DNA of 64,000 nucleotides. It comes from Phaeocystidibacter sp965659415 (GTDB taxonomy: Bacteria; Bacteroidota; Bacteroidia; Flavobacteriales; Schleiferiaceae). A program made the position numbers and the translations under genes. This document shows, in pieces, positions 24,203 through 33,648 of the stretch. The first letter of the stretch is position 1, and every line of letters starts with the position of its first letter. A model generated the notes under the pieces. It did no database searches, was not told the DNA's origin, and saw nothing but the letters and a program-made list of their open reading frames with translations. The stretch covers positions 1 to 64,000 of the forward strand of contig CBFHVA010000005.1 of NCBI GenBank assembly GCA_965659415.1, written 5' to 3'.

Positions 24203-26212
24203 CTATCCTTTTACCGAACTCCGACGTGCCTCCAAGTCCATCATATAGTCACGTAGACGGGCAGCCTCAATGAAGTCGAGCGCTTTGGCCGCCTTCTCCA
24301 TTATTTTGCGCGTATCGGCAATCGCTTTTTCCAAGTCCTGTTTGGTTTCATAGTTCGTAGCTTGCTCATCAAGGTTGACGTTGGCTACTTCATCCATAAT
24401 GGTGCTCTTCGCAACACGGCCACTAGATAGCGCGGATTCGACACTTTTTACCAAGGCCTTCGGTTCGATGCCATGTTCCTTATTGTACTCGTCCTGAACC
24501 ACACGGCGACGAGCCGTTTCGTCCATGGTTTTTTGCATGGATTCGGTGATTTTATCTGCATATAAAATGGCCAATCCATTTACATTTCTGGCAGCGCGAC
24601 CGATAGTCTGAACCAAACTTCGCTCCGAACGTAAGAAGCCTTCTTTATCGGCATCCATGATGGCTACGAGGGATACTTCTGGGAAGTCTAATCCTTCACG
24701 GAGCAAGTTCACTCCAATCAGCACATCAAAGCGTCCCAAGCGTAAATCGCGCATAATTTCGACGCGTTCTAATGTGTCAACATCGCTGTGTATATATCGG
24801 CAACGAACTCCGTGCCTGCTCAAATATTTCGTGAGCTCCTCGGCCATGCGCTTCGTAAGCGTGGTCACTAGAACGCGCTCGTCAATATCAGCTCTTTTGT
24901 TGATTTCCTCCATAAGGTCATCTACTTGACCTTCGCTTGGGCGTACCTCAATTTGAGGGTCGAGGAGGCCGGTCGGGCGAATGAGCTGTTCCGTGTAAAC
25001 CCCTTCCGTTTTTTCCATTTCGTATTCCGCTGGTGTGGCACTTACATACAACACTTGATTCTGGAGCATTTCGAATTCTTCGAATTTAAGTGGCCGGTTG
25101 TCCATGGCCGCTGGGAGACGGAATCCGTATTCAACGAGGTTCTCTTTGCGCGATCGATCACCGCCATACATGGCCCGCACTTGGGGAACCGTCACGTGAC
25201 TCTCGTCTATAACCATCAAGAAATCATCTGGGAAATAATCGAGTAAGCAGAATGGGCGCGTCCCTGGTTTCCGGCCATCTAGATATCTGGAATAGTTTTC
25301 AATTCCCGAACAATAACCCAGCTCGCGAATCATTTCAAGATCGAATTCAGTTCGCTCTTGAAGTCGTTTTGCTTCTAAGGGACGTTGTTCATTCTTGAAG
25401 AATTGAACCTGATTCATCAAATCGTCTTGAATATTGTGGATGGCTTGCTGTAGCTTGTCTTTTCCCGTCACGAAGATATTCGCTGGGAAGAGGCGCAATT
25501 GCTCAAAAAGCTCGATTCGCTCATTCGTAGCTGGGTCCCAACTTTCGATACGCTCAATCTCATCTCCCCAAAAGTGAATTCGATAGAAGATATCGGCATA
25601 CGCTGGAAAGACATCTACCGTATCCCCTTTAACTCTAAAGTTCCCGCGCTTAAACTCTTGTGTGGTTCTAGAGTACAAGGACGAAACCAATAGATGTAAG
25701 AATTGATTTCTGGGAATCACAGTGCCTACTTCAATTTCTATAATCGAATTGTTGAATTCCTCGGGATTGCCAATTCCGTATAAGCAGGACACTGAAGCAA
25801 CTACAAGTACATCGCGGCGACCAGATAATAGGGAAGAGGTGGTGCTCAACCTCAACTTCTCAATTTCATCATTGATGCTGAGGTCCTTTTCAATGTATGT
25901 CCCTGAAGTTGGTATGTAAGCTTCGGGTTGATAATAGTCGTAGTAACTTACAAAGTACTCCACCGCATTATTCGGAAAGAACTGCTTGAACTCCCCATAA
26001 AGCTGGGCAGCCAGTGTTTTGTTGTGACTCAAAACCAAGGTAGGGCGCTGCACTTCTTGAATGACGTTAGCTACCGTAAAGGTCTTACCGGAGCCCGTTA
26101 CCCCTAATAGGGTTTGGAACTTTTCGCCCTGCAATAAGCCTCCCGATAATTCCTGAATGGCTCGCGGCTGATCACCGGTTGGCGAGTAATCACTGACTAT
26201 CTTGAAGTCCAT
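24203..26212 (-). CDS. uvrB: Excinuclease ABC subunit B
   Basis: DNA damage-verifying helicase-like subunit of UvrABC nucleotide excision repair. Seen in 669 residues: Walker A LLGVTGSGKTFT near 40, the beta-hairpin region with YYDYYQPEAYIPTSGTYIEKD, DEIEKLR, VDESHVT (DEAH-type box), helicase motifs V/VI (GVNLLREGLDFPEV, QTIGRAARN), and the C-terminal UVR domain in the last 40 residues that contacts UvrC. Length and motifs are complete. It starts 5 nt after the DUF349 gene ends, so it is the downstream gene of that operon. Confidence 0.97.
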   Translation of the reverse strand: MDFKIVSDYSPTGDQPRAIQELSGGLLQGEKFQTLLGVTGSGKTFTVANVIQEVQRPTLVLSHNKTLAAQLYGEFKQFFPNNAVEYFVSYYDYYQPEAYIPTSGTYIEKDLSINDEIEKLRLSTTSSLLSGRRDVLVVASVSCLYGIGNPEEFNNSIIEIEVGTVIPRNQFLHLLVSSLYSRTTQEFKRGNFRVKGDTVDVFPAYADIFYRIHFWGDEIERIESWDPATNERIELFEQLRLFPANIFVTGKDKLQQAIHNIQDDLMNQVQFFKNEQRPLEAKRLQERTEFDLEMIRELGYCSGIENYSRYLDGRKPGTRPFCLLDYFPDDFLMVIDESHVTVPQVRAMYGGDRSRKENLVEYGFRLPAAMDNRPLKFEEFEMLQNQVLYVSATPAEYEMEKTEGVYTEQLIRPTGLLDPQIEVRPSEGQVDDLMEEINKRADIDERVLVTTLTKRMAEELTKYLSRHGVRCRYIHSDVDTLERVEIMRDLRLGRFDVLIGVNLLREGLDFPEVSLVAIMDADKEGFLRSERSLVQTIGRAARNVNGLAILYADKITESMQKTMDETARRRVVQDEYNKEHGIEPKALVKSVESALSSGRVAKSTIMDEVANVNLDEQATNYETKQDLEKAIADTRKIMEKAAKALDFIEAARLRDYMMDLEARRSSVKG

Positions 26213-26217
26213 TCTTC

Positions 26218-28350
26218 CTATTCTTCCTTCTTGTCTTCTGCAGGTTCTGCGGTGTCACCTGTGTTATCCGCCGTGACTTCATTAGCATCTTGTGCAGCTT
26301 TCTGTTCCGTCACAGGCGCCTCTTCTTGCTTTTCTTCCTGATCGATTCTGCGCAGCAGTTTCAGCTTATCCTTCAACAATTCGATTTGCTCCTTCTGGCG
26401 ATCGATGTTCTTATTGGCTTCCTTCACTAGAGGATTGTTCGGATCGCTGTGAGCGAAAAATCCCATGTTGTTTTCCAACTGGCGCAACTCTTTCGTTGCC
26501 TCGTCAATCTTTCGTCTGAGGAAGTCGGCTTCCTTGTCCATCGCACGTTGATCTCCGTCCTGAGCGATATGCTGCACACGGTTTTCAAAGCGTATCATGG
26601 CACTCTCTTTCTTATCTACCTTCAGTGCTTTGAAATGCTGGTCAAGGAGTTTGTTGAACGCGTTTTCAATTTCTCGCTTATCGCGTGGAACGGGACCAAC
26701 TGCTTTCCATTCGTCGATGAACTTCTTGAGTTCGGAAACGCCTTTTTGTCCGCCTTTCGCTTCGAATTTTTCAACCTTGGCGAGAAGCTTCTCCTTTTTC
26801 TTGAAGTGACCTTCATATTCCTTGTCGCGATCGGAATTCTTCGACTTTAATCGCTCAAAGAAGTGATTACAAGCTGCTCTGAACTCGTTCCAAACTTTAT
26901 CGCTTTCAGCCCTCGGGGCAAACCCCGTTTTCTTCCATTCGCGCTGTAGGCGTTTCAGCTCGTTCGCGGCGTGATTCCAATCCGTGCTATCCTTGAGCTC
27001 TTCTGCCTTGGCAAGAAGCGCTTTTTTATCGTCAAGGTTCTTCTTTTGCTCCTTTTTGAGCTCTTTGTAGAAGGCGTTTTTGGTTCGATTAAAAGTTCGG
27101 TTAATTTCACTGTAGCGTTCCCACAATTCGTCGTTACCTGGCAAATTAATTCGTCCAAGCTTCTTGAAGGCATCCCGCCATTCATTCATTTGGGCGATAG
27201 CTGTTTGCCAATCGCGGTGCTTTCTGAGTTTGTTCAAATCCAGACCTGCCATTTTATCTACAAAGGCCTTCTTGTTTTCTAGACGCTCCATTCTGGATGC
27301 CTTTAGATCTTCATAGTAGGCGTGACGCTTCTCGTGGATCTTCTTGGTCGCCTCGCTGAACTTCTCCCACATGGCATCACGAATGTCGCGCTCAACGGGA
27401 CCAATCTCTTTCCAACTTTTGTGCAGTTTCTGGAGCGTAGCGAAGGTTTCGGGACTCACTTCCGTTTCGGTGAGCTTTTCTGCTTGCTCAATCAATTCTT
27501 CCTTAGCCGCCTGGTTCTTTTTAAAGTCGAGCTCGCGCAGTTCATTGCTGATGCGCAAGAAGTCGTAGAACTGGTCTACATGGAAGTGATAATTGTTGTA
27601 GAGGTCCCTACTTTCGCCTCTTGGAACCGGACCTGTATTTTTCCATCTTTCTTGGAGTTCTCGGAACTGCTTGTATTTGTCTTGGGCAGATCCTTCCGAT
27701 TCCGGAATCTCCTTAATCGAGTCAATGATGGTCTTCTTGACCTGAAGATTCAGCTGGAGTTCTTCTTCAAGTTTTTTGCGATAATTTCTTCGGCGTTCTT
27801 TGTACTCTCTGTACAGTTTTCGGAACGCAACGCGATTGGCTTGGTCGTAGTGAAAGTCTATTTCAACGCCTCCAGCCGACATGAATTCCTCTTTCTTTTC
27901 TTCCCGTTCCGCATCTAGACGCTTCAAAAGCACGGTTCTGATGGCCTCTACGTGATTGCGCGAATTGCGCATGTCGTCCTGCTTTACCCAATGCTCTGCG
28001 GCCTTGAGTAATTCATCATTTTTCTGATGCTCATAATCAGGAAGTTCATCGTGTTGATCGGCATATTGATCGTCTTCCTCGTGCTCATCTGAATCCGGGT
28101 CATCTTCATCGTCGTGATGCTCATCGGCTTCGGAAGTTGTCTCCGGATTCGATTCTTCAGAGGCTTCGGATACAAGGCTCTCGCTCTTTTCTTCGACGGC
28201 TTCAACTTCCTTTTCTTCAGCTTCATTTACAGGAGCTTCCTCGGTTGAAGCAGATTCTTCAACGCGTTCCTCAACATTCTCGTTTTGAGATGTTTCGGGG
28301 GGCTGAGCCGACAAGTCCTTTTCGGTGTTGTCGTCTGTGTTTTCCAACAT
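26218..28350 (-). CDS. DUF349 repeat protein with acidic amino-terminus
   Basis: A 710-residue protein of unknown function. Residues 1 to about 105 are nearly all Glu, Asp, Ser, Ala and His. From about 110 onward there are repeated helical units of about 70 residues with the DUF349 pattern WK-x-GPVPR (WKNTGPVPRGESRDLY, WKEIGPVERDIRDAMW, WKKTGFAPRAESDKVW, WKAVGPVPRDKREIEN), at least five units. The C-terminal 40 residues are again Glu/Ala-rich. No membrane segment or enzyme motif. The link to uvrB (5 nt gap) suggests a shared transcript, but a role in DNA repair is not implied by that alone. A promoter with TTG and TATCTTTC lies upstream. Confidence 0.85.
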   Translation of the reverse strand: MLENTDDNTEKDLSAQPPETSQNENVEERVEESASTEEAPVNEAEEKEVEAVEEKSESLVSEASEESNPETTSEADEHHDDEDDPDSDEHEEDDQYADQHDELPDYEHQKNDELLKAAEHWVKQDDMRNSRNHVEAIRTVLLKRLDAEREEKKEEFMSAGGVEIDFHYDQANRVAFRKLYREYKERRRNYRKKLEEELQLNLQVKKTIIDSIKEIPESEGSAQDKYKQFRELQERWKNTGPVPRGESRDLYNNYHFHVDQFYDFLRISNELRELDFKKNQAAKEELIEQAEKLTETEVSPETFATLQKLHKSWKEIGPVERDIRDAMWEKFSEATKKIHEKRHAYYEDLKASRMERLENKKAFVDKMAGLDLNKLRKHRDWQTAIAQMNEWRDAFKKLGRINLPGNDELWERYSEINRTFNRTKNAFYKELKKEQKKNLDDKKALLAKAEELKDSTDWNHAANELKRLQREWKKTGFAPRAESDKVWNEFRAACNHFFERLKSKNSDRDKEYEGHFKKKEKLLAKVEKFEAKGGQKGVSELKKFIDEWKAVGPVPRDKREIENAFNKLLDQHFKALKVDKKESAMIRFENRVQHIAQDGDQRAMDKEADFLRRKIDEATKELRQLENNMGFFAHSDPNNPLVKEANKNIDRQKEQIELLKDKLKLLRRIDQEEKQEEAPVTEQKAAQDANEVTADNTGDTAEPAEDKKEE

Positions 28351-28368
28351 GATTGATTTCTCTTGGTA

Positions 28369-28403
28369 TTAAGGTGAAAGATAGGGAGAAATGGCTGAAT
28401 GAA
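28369..28403 (-). promoter_or_regulatory. Probable promoter of the DUF349-uvrB operon
   Basis: On the minus strand a TTG is followed after 21 nt by TATCTTTC, which has 7 of 8 matches to TAnnTTTG, about 20 nt before the ATG at 28350. Confidence 0.5.
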
Positions 28404-28422
28404 CCAATGGAATGAATTGCCG

Positions 28423-28445
28423 AATCGTTAAATGATTTAACGATT
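28423..28445. repeat. Perfect 23-bp palindrome (11-bp arms)
   Basis: AATCGTTAAAT, one central G, ATTTAACGATT. It overlaps the stop codon of the small membrane protein gene and lies upstream of the DUF349 promoter on the same strand. It could be a weak hairpin terminator (there is no T tract) or an operator. Confidence 0.75.
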
Positions 28446-28773
28446 ATTCACTCGAATGATCATCTAATTCTGAGTCGAGAACCACCCTTCTGATTATGAG
28501 ACTAATCGTGGCAATTACCGCATAACCGGACATATATAAAATCGGTGTGACAATAATTTGCATTAGCATTTCGAGAAGCGAAGCGCCTTGGATGAGGCCT
28601 ATTCCATAGAATAAGTAGAAGGTGATGAGAAACATAACGCTCATGTAGCTCCATCGATGTTTTCTCAAAAATCTTTTGGAGACGAAAGCAAAAGAAATCA
28701 ACCAGCACGCGACAAAACTGAGTATGTTAGCGAAAGCAGTAAAGATCAAGAAAAGGCTTGCCGCTGCTTGCAT
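28444..28773 (-). CDS. Small multi-pass membrane protein of unknown function
   Basis: A 109-residue protein with three hydrophobic segments (about 4-29, 43-64 and 72-94) and a short acidic tail (DSELDDHSSE). No family recognised and no motif that hints at a substrate. It is in the same strand and close spacing (9 nt) to aroE, so it belongs to the aroE/DUF368 transcript. Membrane topology suggests a small inner membrane protein. The coding call is supported by the operon position and by the absence of a competing frame. Confidence 0.65.
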   Translation of the reverse strand: MQAAASLFLIFTAFANILSFVACWLISFAFVSKRFLRKHRWSYMSVMFLITFYLFYGIGLIQGASLLEMLMQIIVTPILYMSGYAVIATISLIIRRVVLDSELDDHSSE

Positions 28774-28782
28774 CAGCTGAAT

Positions 28783-29508
28783 TTATGTATTCCAAATCTT
28801 CCAAGCTTCTTCAGCTTGATGATGGAGCATGCTTAATCCGTTGAGTATCCTTGCACCCTGCGCTTCACCGATGGCTAGAAATTTCGTTTTCTCTGGATTG
28901 TATATCAGATCTACTAAGAAATGATGAGACTGAATCCACTTTAATGGAAGCGGTGGATGAGCTTCTACATCAGGATGCATGCCCACTGGTGTCGTATTTA
29001 CAACGATCTGAACGTGCGGCAGTACGCGTTCGGTCACTTGCTCGTAATGGAGTTCACCAGTCATGGGGTTTCTTGAAACAAAGGCATATTGAATCCCTCG
29101 TCTTTGAAACGCATAAGCTACGGCTTTACTTGCGCCCCCAGTTCCTAGGATAAGTGCTTTCTGATCCGTTGGTTCTAGAAAAGGAAGGAGACTGCGTTCA
29201 AAACCGATATGGTCTGTATTGAATCCTTTCCAGCGTCCATCCTCCATCTTTTTGATGGTATTGACAGCCCCTATCTTTCTTGCATCCTCGCTCAAATCAT
29301 CGAGATAAGGGAGAATAGATTCTTTGTAAGGAATGGTCACGTTGAATCCGTGGAAGTCCTGCTCTTTCAGATTCTCAAAGTGCTCAATGGTCTCCAATTC
29401 ACAGTTCTCATAAGAATTATTTTCGATGCCCTCCTTCTCGAATTTGGAGGCGAAGTAAGCTTTTGAAAAGGAATGCTCCAAGGTCTTGCCAATGAGTCCA
29501 AGTCGCAT
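28783..29508 (-). CDS. aroE: Shikimate dehydrogenase
   Basis: Reduces 3-dehydroshikimate to shikimate with NADPH. Seen in 241 residues: GLIGKTLEHSFSKAYF (substrate serines), NVTIPYKESILPYLD with the catalytic lysine, GAVNTI, the glycine-rich nucleotide loop GTGGASKAVAYAF, NTTPVGMHPD, and DLIYNPEKTKFL near the end. The protein is slightly shorter than E. coli AroE (272), as is common in Bacteroidota. The ATG is 2 nt from the DUF368 stop, so the two are coupled. It works with shikimate kinase (aroK near 4.2 kb). Confidence 0.94.
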   Translation of the reverse strand: MRLGLIGKTLEHSFSKAYFASKFEKEGIENNSYENCELETIEHFENLKEQDFHGFNVTIPYKESILPYLDDLSEDARKIGAVNTIKKMEDGRWKGFNTDHIGFERSLLPFLEPTDQKALILGTGGASKAVAYAFQRRGIQYAFVSRNPMTGELHYEQVTERVLPHVQIVVNTTPVGMHPDVEAHPPLPLKWIQSHHFLVDLIYNPEKTKFLAIGEAQGARILNGLSMLHHQAEEAWKIWNT

Positions 29509-29510
29509 GG

Positions 29511-30503
29511 TCAGTTGGCTTCAGGCTTCTGACTCCCCATCTTTTCAAGGGCGAAGATCAATATCATGCCGAATGCAGCAAGACCAATAGCGGGCCATAA
29601 CTGAGGATCGGCCGGGTTTTGAGCTACTACCGTCGCCCCATCTGTAACGGGAGTCGTGAAATCTGAGGGTAAAACGGTTTTTTCAATCACATTAACTACC
29701 TCTTCATCCGCTTCTCCGGCATGCTTAATCATTACCTCTTCCACGCGTTTCCAGGGCCAAATTTTGTTTAGCGAACCGAGGAGGAAGCCTGAAAGCAGAG
29801 CAATAGTAATGTCGTGGTACTTGGCAAACATCACCTTTAGGAGCCGTGCAAAGGATAGTAACCCTATGACTGCGCCGACTCCGAAGACGGCAATAATGGT
29901 GAGCTCCCGGTTATGAATGGCTTCTAGAATGAGAGCATAGCTTCCCAGAAGCACAAGGATGAACGACCCTGAAATTCCTGGAAGAATCATAGCACAGATA
30001 GCGATACATCCGCTAAGAAAGATGTACCATAACTCGTCATTAGCACCCGAAGCAGGAAGTATGGTTACGACATATGCAATGGCTGCACCAATAAGAAAGG
30101 ATAATGCTGGGGATACGCCCCATTTTTTCACTTGCTTTCCAACGAAGAAAATGCTGGCGAAAACTAATCCGAAGAAGAAACTCCATAGAAGCACGGGTTC
30201 ATTTTCCAAAAGCCATGTGATTCCTTTGGCGAGAGAAAGGATAGAAACACCAATTCCCAAAAAAAGCGACACGAAAAACCAACCATTGATATAGTTCCAG
30301 GCTGCCCCAAGGCCGTCCTTTCGTAAGGTATTTATCGCTTGAATATTGATGCGATTGATGCTCTCGATCAGTTCCTCATAGATTCCAGTAATAAACGCGA
30401 TGGTTCCACCAGAAACTCCGGGTACTACATCAGCCGCACCCATGGCCAATCCTTTCAGAGTTATGCCCAAATATTGAGCGATCGATCTATTCTTCGTATC
30501 CAA
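29511..30503 (-). CDS. DUF368 multi-pass membrane protein
   Basis: A 330-residue integral membrane protein with about eight to nine hydrophobic segments. The amino-terminus has the family signature GLAMGAADVVPGVSGGTIAFITGIYEELI. DUF368 members have been linked to undecaprenyl-phosphate flipping in some bacteria (PopT type), so lipid-carrier recycling is a reasonable but unproven role here. The frame begins with TTG at 30503; the residues before the signature match the usual length of the family's amino-terminus, so this start is plausible, although a later start cannot be excluded. It precedes aroE in an operon. Confidence 0.85.
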   Translation of the reverse strand: MDTKNRSIAQYLGITLKGLAMGAADVVPGVSGGTIAFITGIYEELIESINRINIQAINTLRKDGLGAAWNYINGWFFVSLFLGIGVSILSLAKGITWLLENEPVLLWSFFFGLVFASIFFVGKQVKKWGVSPALSFLIGAAIAYVVTILPASGANDELWYIFLSGCIAICAMILPGISGSFILVLLGSYALILEAIHNRELTIIAVFGVGAVIGLLSFARLLKVMFAKYHDITIALLSGFLLGSLNKIWPWKRVEEVMIKHAGEADEEVVNVIEKTVLPSDFTTPVTDGATVVAQNPADPQLWPAIGLAAFGMILIFALEKMGSQKPEAN

Positions 30504-30580
30504 GGTAAAATGAATTTGGGGTAAAGGTAAGTAAAGGGGAAAAACGACCCGAGGCTCAACTTAGGTTGTAAAAGGCTCCC

Positions 30581-31972
30581 TTATGGCTTAAACTTTTCGA
30601 TCACTTGAACCAGTTCCAAATCATCCATCAGGTGAGGAAAGTAATTGATAATAGCCTCGCCAACCGTATCGCTTTGCTCCATTCCTCGAGATAGTATGCT
30701 GAAGGCTTCATCTCTTTCATCGATGCTGAACAAATATCCAGAGAGCACGGCATACAATTCGGCACTATCCTCATTGAACTTCAATCCCTCTTGAAGCATT
30801 TCTATGGCTTGATCCACCAAATCAATGTCGAGCAACAACTCGGCATAATCAATGAAAATATCCGGCTCGTGGAACCCTAAACGAAGTATAGCTTTGTAGC
30901 ACTCCTCAGCTTCAAGAAGCATTCCTACGCGCTTGTAAATATCCGCCGCAATCACGTAGTAATCAGGGTTCTCCGTATCCAATCCCACGGCTTTCTTGAT
31001 GCTGTGAATGCTTTCAAAGAATCGCTCTTGGTCGAGGTAAATCAATGCAAGCTCTAAATAAGCTTCATCGAGCTCATCGTCCAATTCCACTGCATGTTTG
31101 AATGCTCGAAGTGCTTCATCCGGCTTGTTGAGCTGACGGTAACAATTACCAATGCGATAGTAACTATAACCCGTAGGTTCGTCAGATTCAAAGGAAGATC
31201 GAATGGTGTCGGCTGCTTCTTCATAGTGCCCCATGCGCTCAAGCACGCGAGCCTTTTCATAATAAGCGGCGGTAAAACCATCGTCAATCACCAAGGCATA
31301 TTCCAAAGCCCAAATGGACTTCTCCATATTGTTCAACTTCGAATACGTGATTCCCAAGTGATACCAGGCAATCTCATTGTAGGGGTTGTCGTTGATGAAA
31401 TTCGAGAAGAACTCAGCGGCTTTTTCACCTTCATTCAACATGTCAAAGCAAACAGCCAAATTGTAAAGTAACAATTCGTCGTCTGGAAACTCTGTTATGG
31501 CTAGCTTCAAGAATTTTACCGATTCTTCATACCGACCCAGAGCTTGATATTCAGCCGCAATCATGGGGTAGATATCCGCTCCATCTTGCGATTTGTCAAT
31601 GGCCGATTTAAACAGCCGTATAGCTTGTGAGTGCATGCCTTGTTTTGAGGCAATCGTTCCTCTGGCAATGAGCATCTCAAAATTGAACGGGTCTAGCGAT
31701 TCAGCTCGGTCTAGCTCTTTTTCTGCTTGATCAATCTTATCCATCGCCACCAAGTACTGGGCGCGCTTCAAAGGGAAAGCGGCCACATTGGGGTGTTGGC
31801 TAGCCGCGATGTCGATGGCATGAAGAGCCTTTTGGTATCTACCTGCTTCCAAGTAATACTCAGCGATGTGCTCGAATTCTTCAACGTCGAAGAATCGGAC
31901 ATCGTGCTCCTTCATCATACTTTCAAACTTCGCAATGAGATGTTCGGGATGGGACTGGTCTGAATCAAACAT
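30581..31972 (-). CDS. Tetratricopeptide repeat protein
   Basis: A 463-residue cytoplasmic protein made of consecutive 34-residue helix-turn-helix units; about ten or eleven TPR units can be counted from the recurring pattern with Gly/Ala at positions 8 and 20 and a Pro at 32. No signal peptide. TPR arrays mediate protein-protein contacts; no partner is evident. It is the first gene after a strong, complete promoter, and it is upstream of the DUF368-aroE-DUF349-uvrB genes on the same strand, an arrangement common in flavobacteria. Confidence 0.88.
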   Translation of the reverse strand: MFDSDQSHPEHLIAKFESMMKEHDVRFFDVEEFEHIAEYYLEAGRYQKALHAIDIAASQHPNVAAFPLKRAQYLVAMDKIDQAEKELDRAESLDPFNFEMLIARGTIASKQGMHSQAIRLFKSAIDKSQDGADIYPMIAAEYQALGRYEESVKFLKLAITEFPDDELLLYNLAVCFDMLNEGEKAAEFFSNFINDNPYNEIAWYHLGITYSKLNNMEKSIWALEYALVIDDGFTAAYYEKARVLERMGHYEEAADTIRSSFESDEPTGYSYYRIGNCYRQLNKPDEALRAFKHAVELDDELDEAYLELALIYLDQERFFESIHSIKKAVGLDTENPDYYVIAADIYKRVGMLLEAEECYKAILRLGFHEPDIFIDYAELLLDIDLVDQAIEMLQEGLKFNEDSAELYAVLSGYLFSIDERDEAFSILSRGMEQSDTVGEAIINYFPHLMDDLELVQVIEKFKP

Positions 31973-32020
31973 GTATGAACATTATTAGAACCTATCTCAA
32001 GGTATCTTTTTAATGTGGCG

Positions 32021-32050
32021 CAAAGATAAGTTGGTGCATTCGATTTTCAA
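32021..32050 (-). promoter_or_regulatory. Complete Bacteroidota promoter for the TPR gene
   Basis: Minus strand: TTG (complement of 32048-32050), 19-nt spacer, TATCTTTG (complement of 32021-32028). Both elements and the spacing match the consensus exactly. The 5' leader to the ATG at 31972 would be about 43 nt. Confidence 0.8.
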
Positions 32051-32184
32051 CAGAGTAATCAACAGGTAAATTGAAGCGCACTCGTATTCTGCGGGCCTGA
32101 TCATATAACGCATGAAGCGGATAGAAGGATATGTTTCCAAGGATGTCCATTTTCTCGGTTGTAGTTCCGAAATTTGGTCCTGTC

Positions 32185-32192
32185 TATTTTTG
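32185..32192 (+). promoter_or_regulatory. -7 promoter box (TATTTTTG) for the GlmM-like gene
   Basis: Exact TAnnTTTG, 18 nt before the ATG at 32211; a TTG at 32159-32161 lies 23 nt upstream of the box. Because the box is inside the longest open frame, the true start must be 32211. Confidence 0.65.
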
Positions 32193-32210
32193 GAATCTAA
32201 ACTTTCATCC

Positions 32211-33605
32211 ATGACCTTGATAAAATCAATCTCTGGAATTCGCGGAACGATAGGTGGCCATCCTGGTGATGCGCTTACACCGATAGATGCCGTGCAGTTT
32301 GCTGCCGCCTATGGAACTTGGCTTCGCCGCAGACACGCTGAAAATGAAAGGCTCAAAGTCGTAATCGGAAGAGACGCACGCCCGAGTGGGGCCATGGTGA
32401 GTCAATTGGTTTCAAATACCCTCCTAGGACTGGGAATTGATGTGTTAGATGTAGGACTCAGTACCACCCCTACCGTAGAGGTTATGGTCCCTGAGTTTGG
32501 AGCAGACGGTGGAATTATCCTTACCGCTTCCCACAACCCCATTAATTGGAATGCACTCAAACTACTCAATGAAAAAGGTGAGTTCGTAAACGGTGATGAT
32601 GGAGCGGAAATCCTCCAAATTGCAGAGGAGGGAAATATGAACTTCGCTGAAGTTGAAAAATTAGGGCAATTGTCGACGTATGACCATGCCATTGCCGATC
32701 ATATCAAAATGATCCTTGACTTGGAGGAAGTAGATGTGGAGGCTATCCGAAGTGCTAACTTCAAAGTGGCTATCGACGCGGTGAACAGTACCGGAGGGAT
32801 TTCCATACCGCCGCTGTTGGAGGCACTGGGAGTGAAAGAGGTTGTAGAGCTTTATTGTGAGCCTACCGGAATCTTTCCGCACAACCCAGAGCCGCTCGAA
32901 AAGCACCTTGGTGATATCATGAAAGCCGTTCCTGAATCAGGAGCTGATTTTGGAATTGTTGTGGATCCGGATGTGGATCGACTTGCTTTAATTTCGGAAG
33001 ATGGAAGCATGTTTGGTGAAGAGTACACTTTAGTAGCTATTGCTGATTATCTATTGGGACGAGCTACAGGACACACGGTAAGCAATCTGAGCTCATCACG
33101 CGCACTTCGAGATATCGCTGAGCGCCACGGAGGGAGCTATTCGGCATCAGCCGTTGGTGAAGTGAATGTAGTTACCGAAATGAAAGCTAAGCAAGCTGTG
33201 ATTGGAGGTGAAGGAAATGGCGGTGTCATCTTCCCTAAGCTGCATTATGGTCGAGATAGTTTAGTGGGAATCGCATTATTCTTAACGCATCTTGCTCGGA
33301 AGAACATGAAGGTTTCAGAGCTTCGCAAGAGCTATCCTGATTACTTTATGGCGAAGGAGAAAATTCAACTTACCCCAGATTTGAATGTGGACGCCATTTT
33401 GGAGAAAGCTGCTGCGGCCTATGCACACGAAGATGTGAGCACAATCGATGGTGTAAAGATCAATTTTGCTTCCAGTTGGGTGCACTTACGCAAGTCGAAC
33501 ACAGAGCCCATTATCCGGGTTTATACCGAAGCTCCGTCAAAATCAGAAGCTGATACGTTAGCGCAGCGATTTATTGAAGAGTTGGGCAATTTCGCCAAGA
33601 ACTAG
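32211..33605 (+). CDS. glmM: Phosphoglucosamine mutase family (alpha-D-phosphohexomutase)
   Basis: Interconverts hexosamine or hexose 6- and 1-phosphates; the GlmM type makes glucosamine-1-phosphate for peptidoglycan and LPS. Seen in 464 residues: amino-terminal SISGIRGTIGG, the phosphoserine loop LTASHNPINWNALK, metal-binding DPDVDRLAL, the sugar loop GGEGNGGVIFP, and the phosphate-binding RKSNTEPIIRVY. Which sugar it prefers is not fixed by these motifs, but GlmM is the normal assignment in Bacteroidota. A longer frame from 32112 reads through the promoter and is rejected. A class V enzyme gene starts 43 nt further, with its own promoter box. Confidence 0.88.
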   Translation: MTLIKSISGIRGTIGGHPGDALTPIDAVQFAAAYGTWLRRRHAENERLKVVIGRDARPSGAMVSQLVSNTLLGLGIDVLDVGLSTTPTVEVMVPEFGADGGIILTASHNPINWNALKLLNEKGEFVNGDDGAEILQIAEEGNMNFAEVEKLGQLSTYDHAIADHIKMILDLEEVDVEAIRSANFKVAIDAVNSTGGISIPPLLEALGVKEVVELYCEPTGIFPHNPEPLEKHLGDIMKAVPESGADFGIVVDPDVDRLALISEDGSMFGEEYTLVAIADYLLGRATGHTVSNLSSSRALRDIAERHGGSYSASAVGEVNVVTEMKAKQAVIGGEGNGGVIFPKLHYGRDSLVGIALFLTHLARKNMKVSELRKSYPDYFMAKEKIQLTPDLNVDAILEKAAAAYAHEDVSTIDGVKINFASSWVHLRKSNTEPIIRVYTEAPSKSEADTLAQRFIEELGNFAKN

Positions 33606-33622
33606 TTATCGACTCGCTTTCG

Positions 33623-33630
33623 TATTTTTG
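33623..33630 (+). promoter_or_regulatory. -7 promoter box (TATTTTTG) for the class V enzyme pair
   Basis: Exact TAnnTTTG in the 43-nt gap behind the GlmM-like gene, 18 nt before the ATG at 33649. No -33 TTG at the usual distance. Confidence 0.55.
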
Positions 33631-33648
33631 CTCTTTAATTGCTTGCCC

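Noticed and set aside
27322..27918. A 198-residue plus-strand open frame opposite the DUF349 gene
   Set aside because: It is the antisense shadow of a Lys/Glu-rich coiled gene, producing Phe/Leu-rich nonsense; the minus-strand frame has the repeated DUF349 pattern.
30339..30524. Small plus-strand frame over the DUF368 start
   Set aside because: No conserved pattern; the minus-strand family signature MGAADVVPGVSGG decides the coding strand.
32112..32210. Longer start for the GlmM-like gene
   Set aside because: Contains the promoter box; the conserved SISGIRGT block begins four residues after the ATG at 32211.
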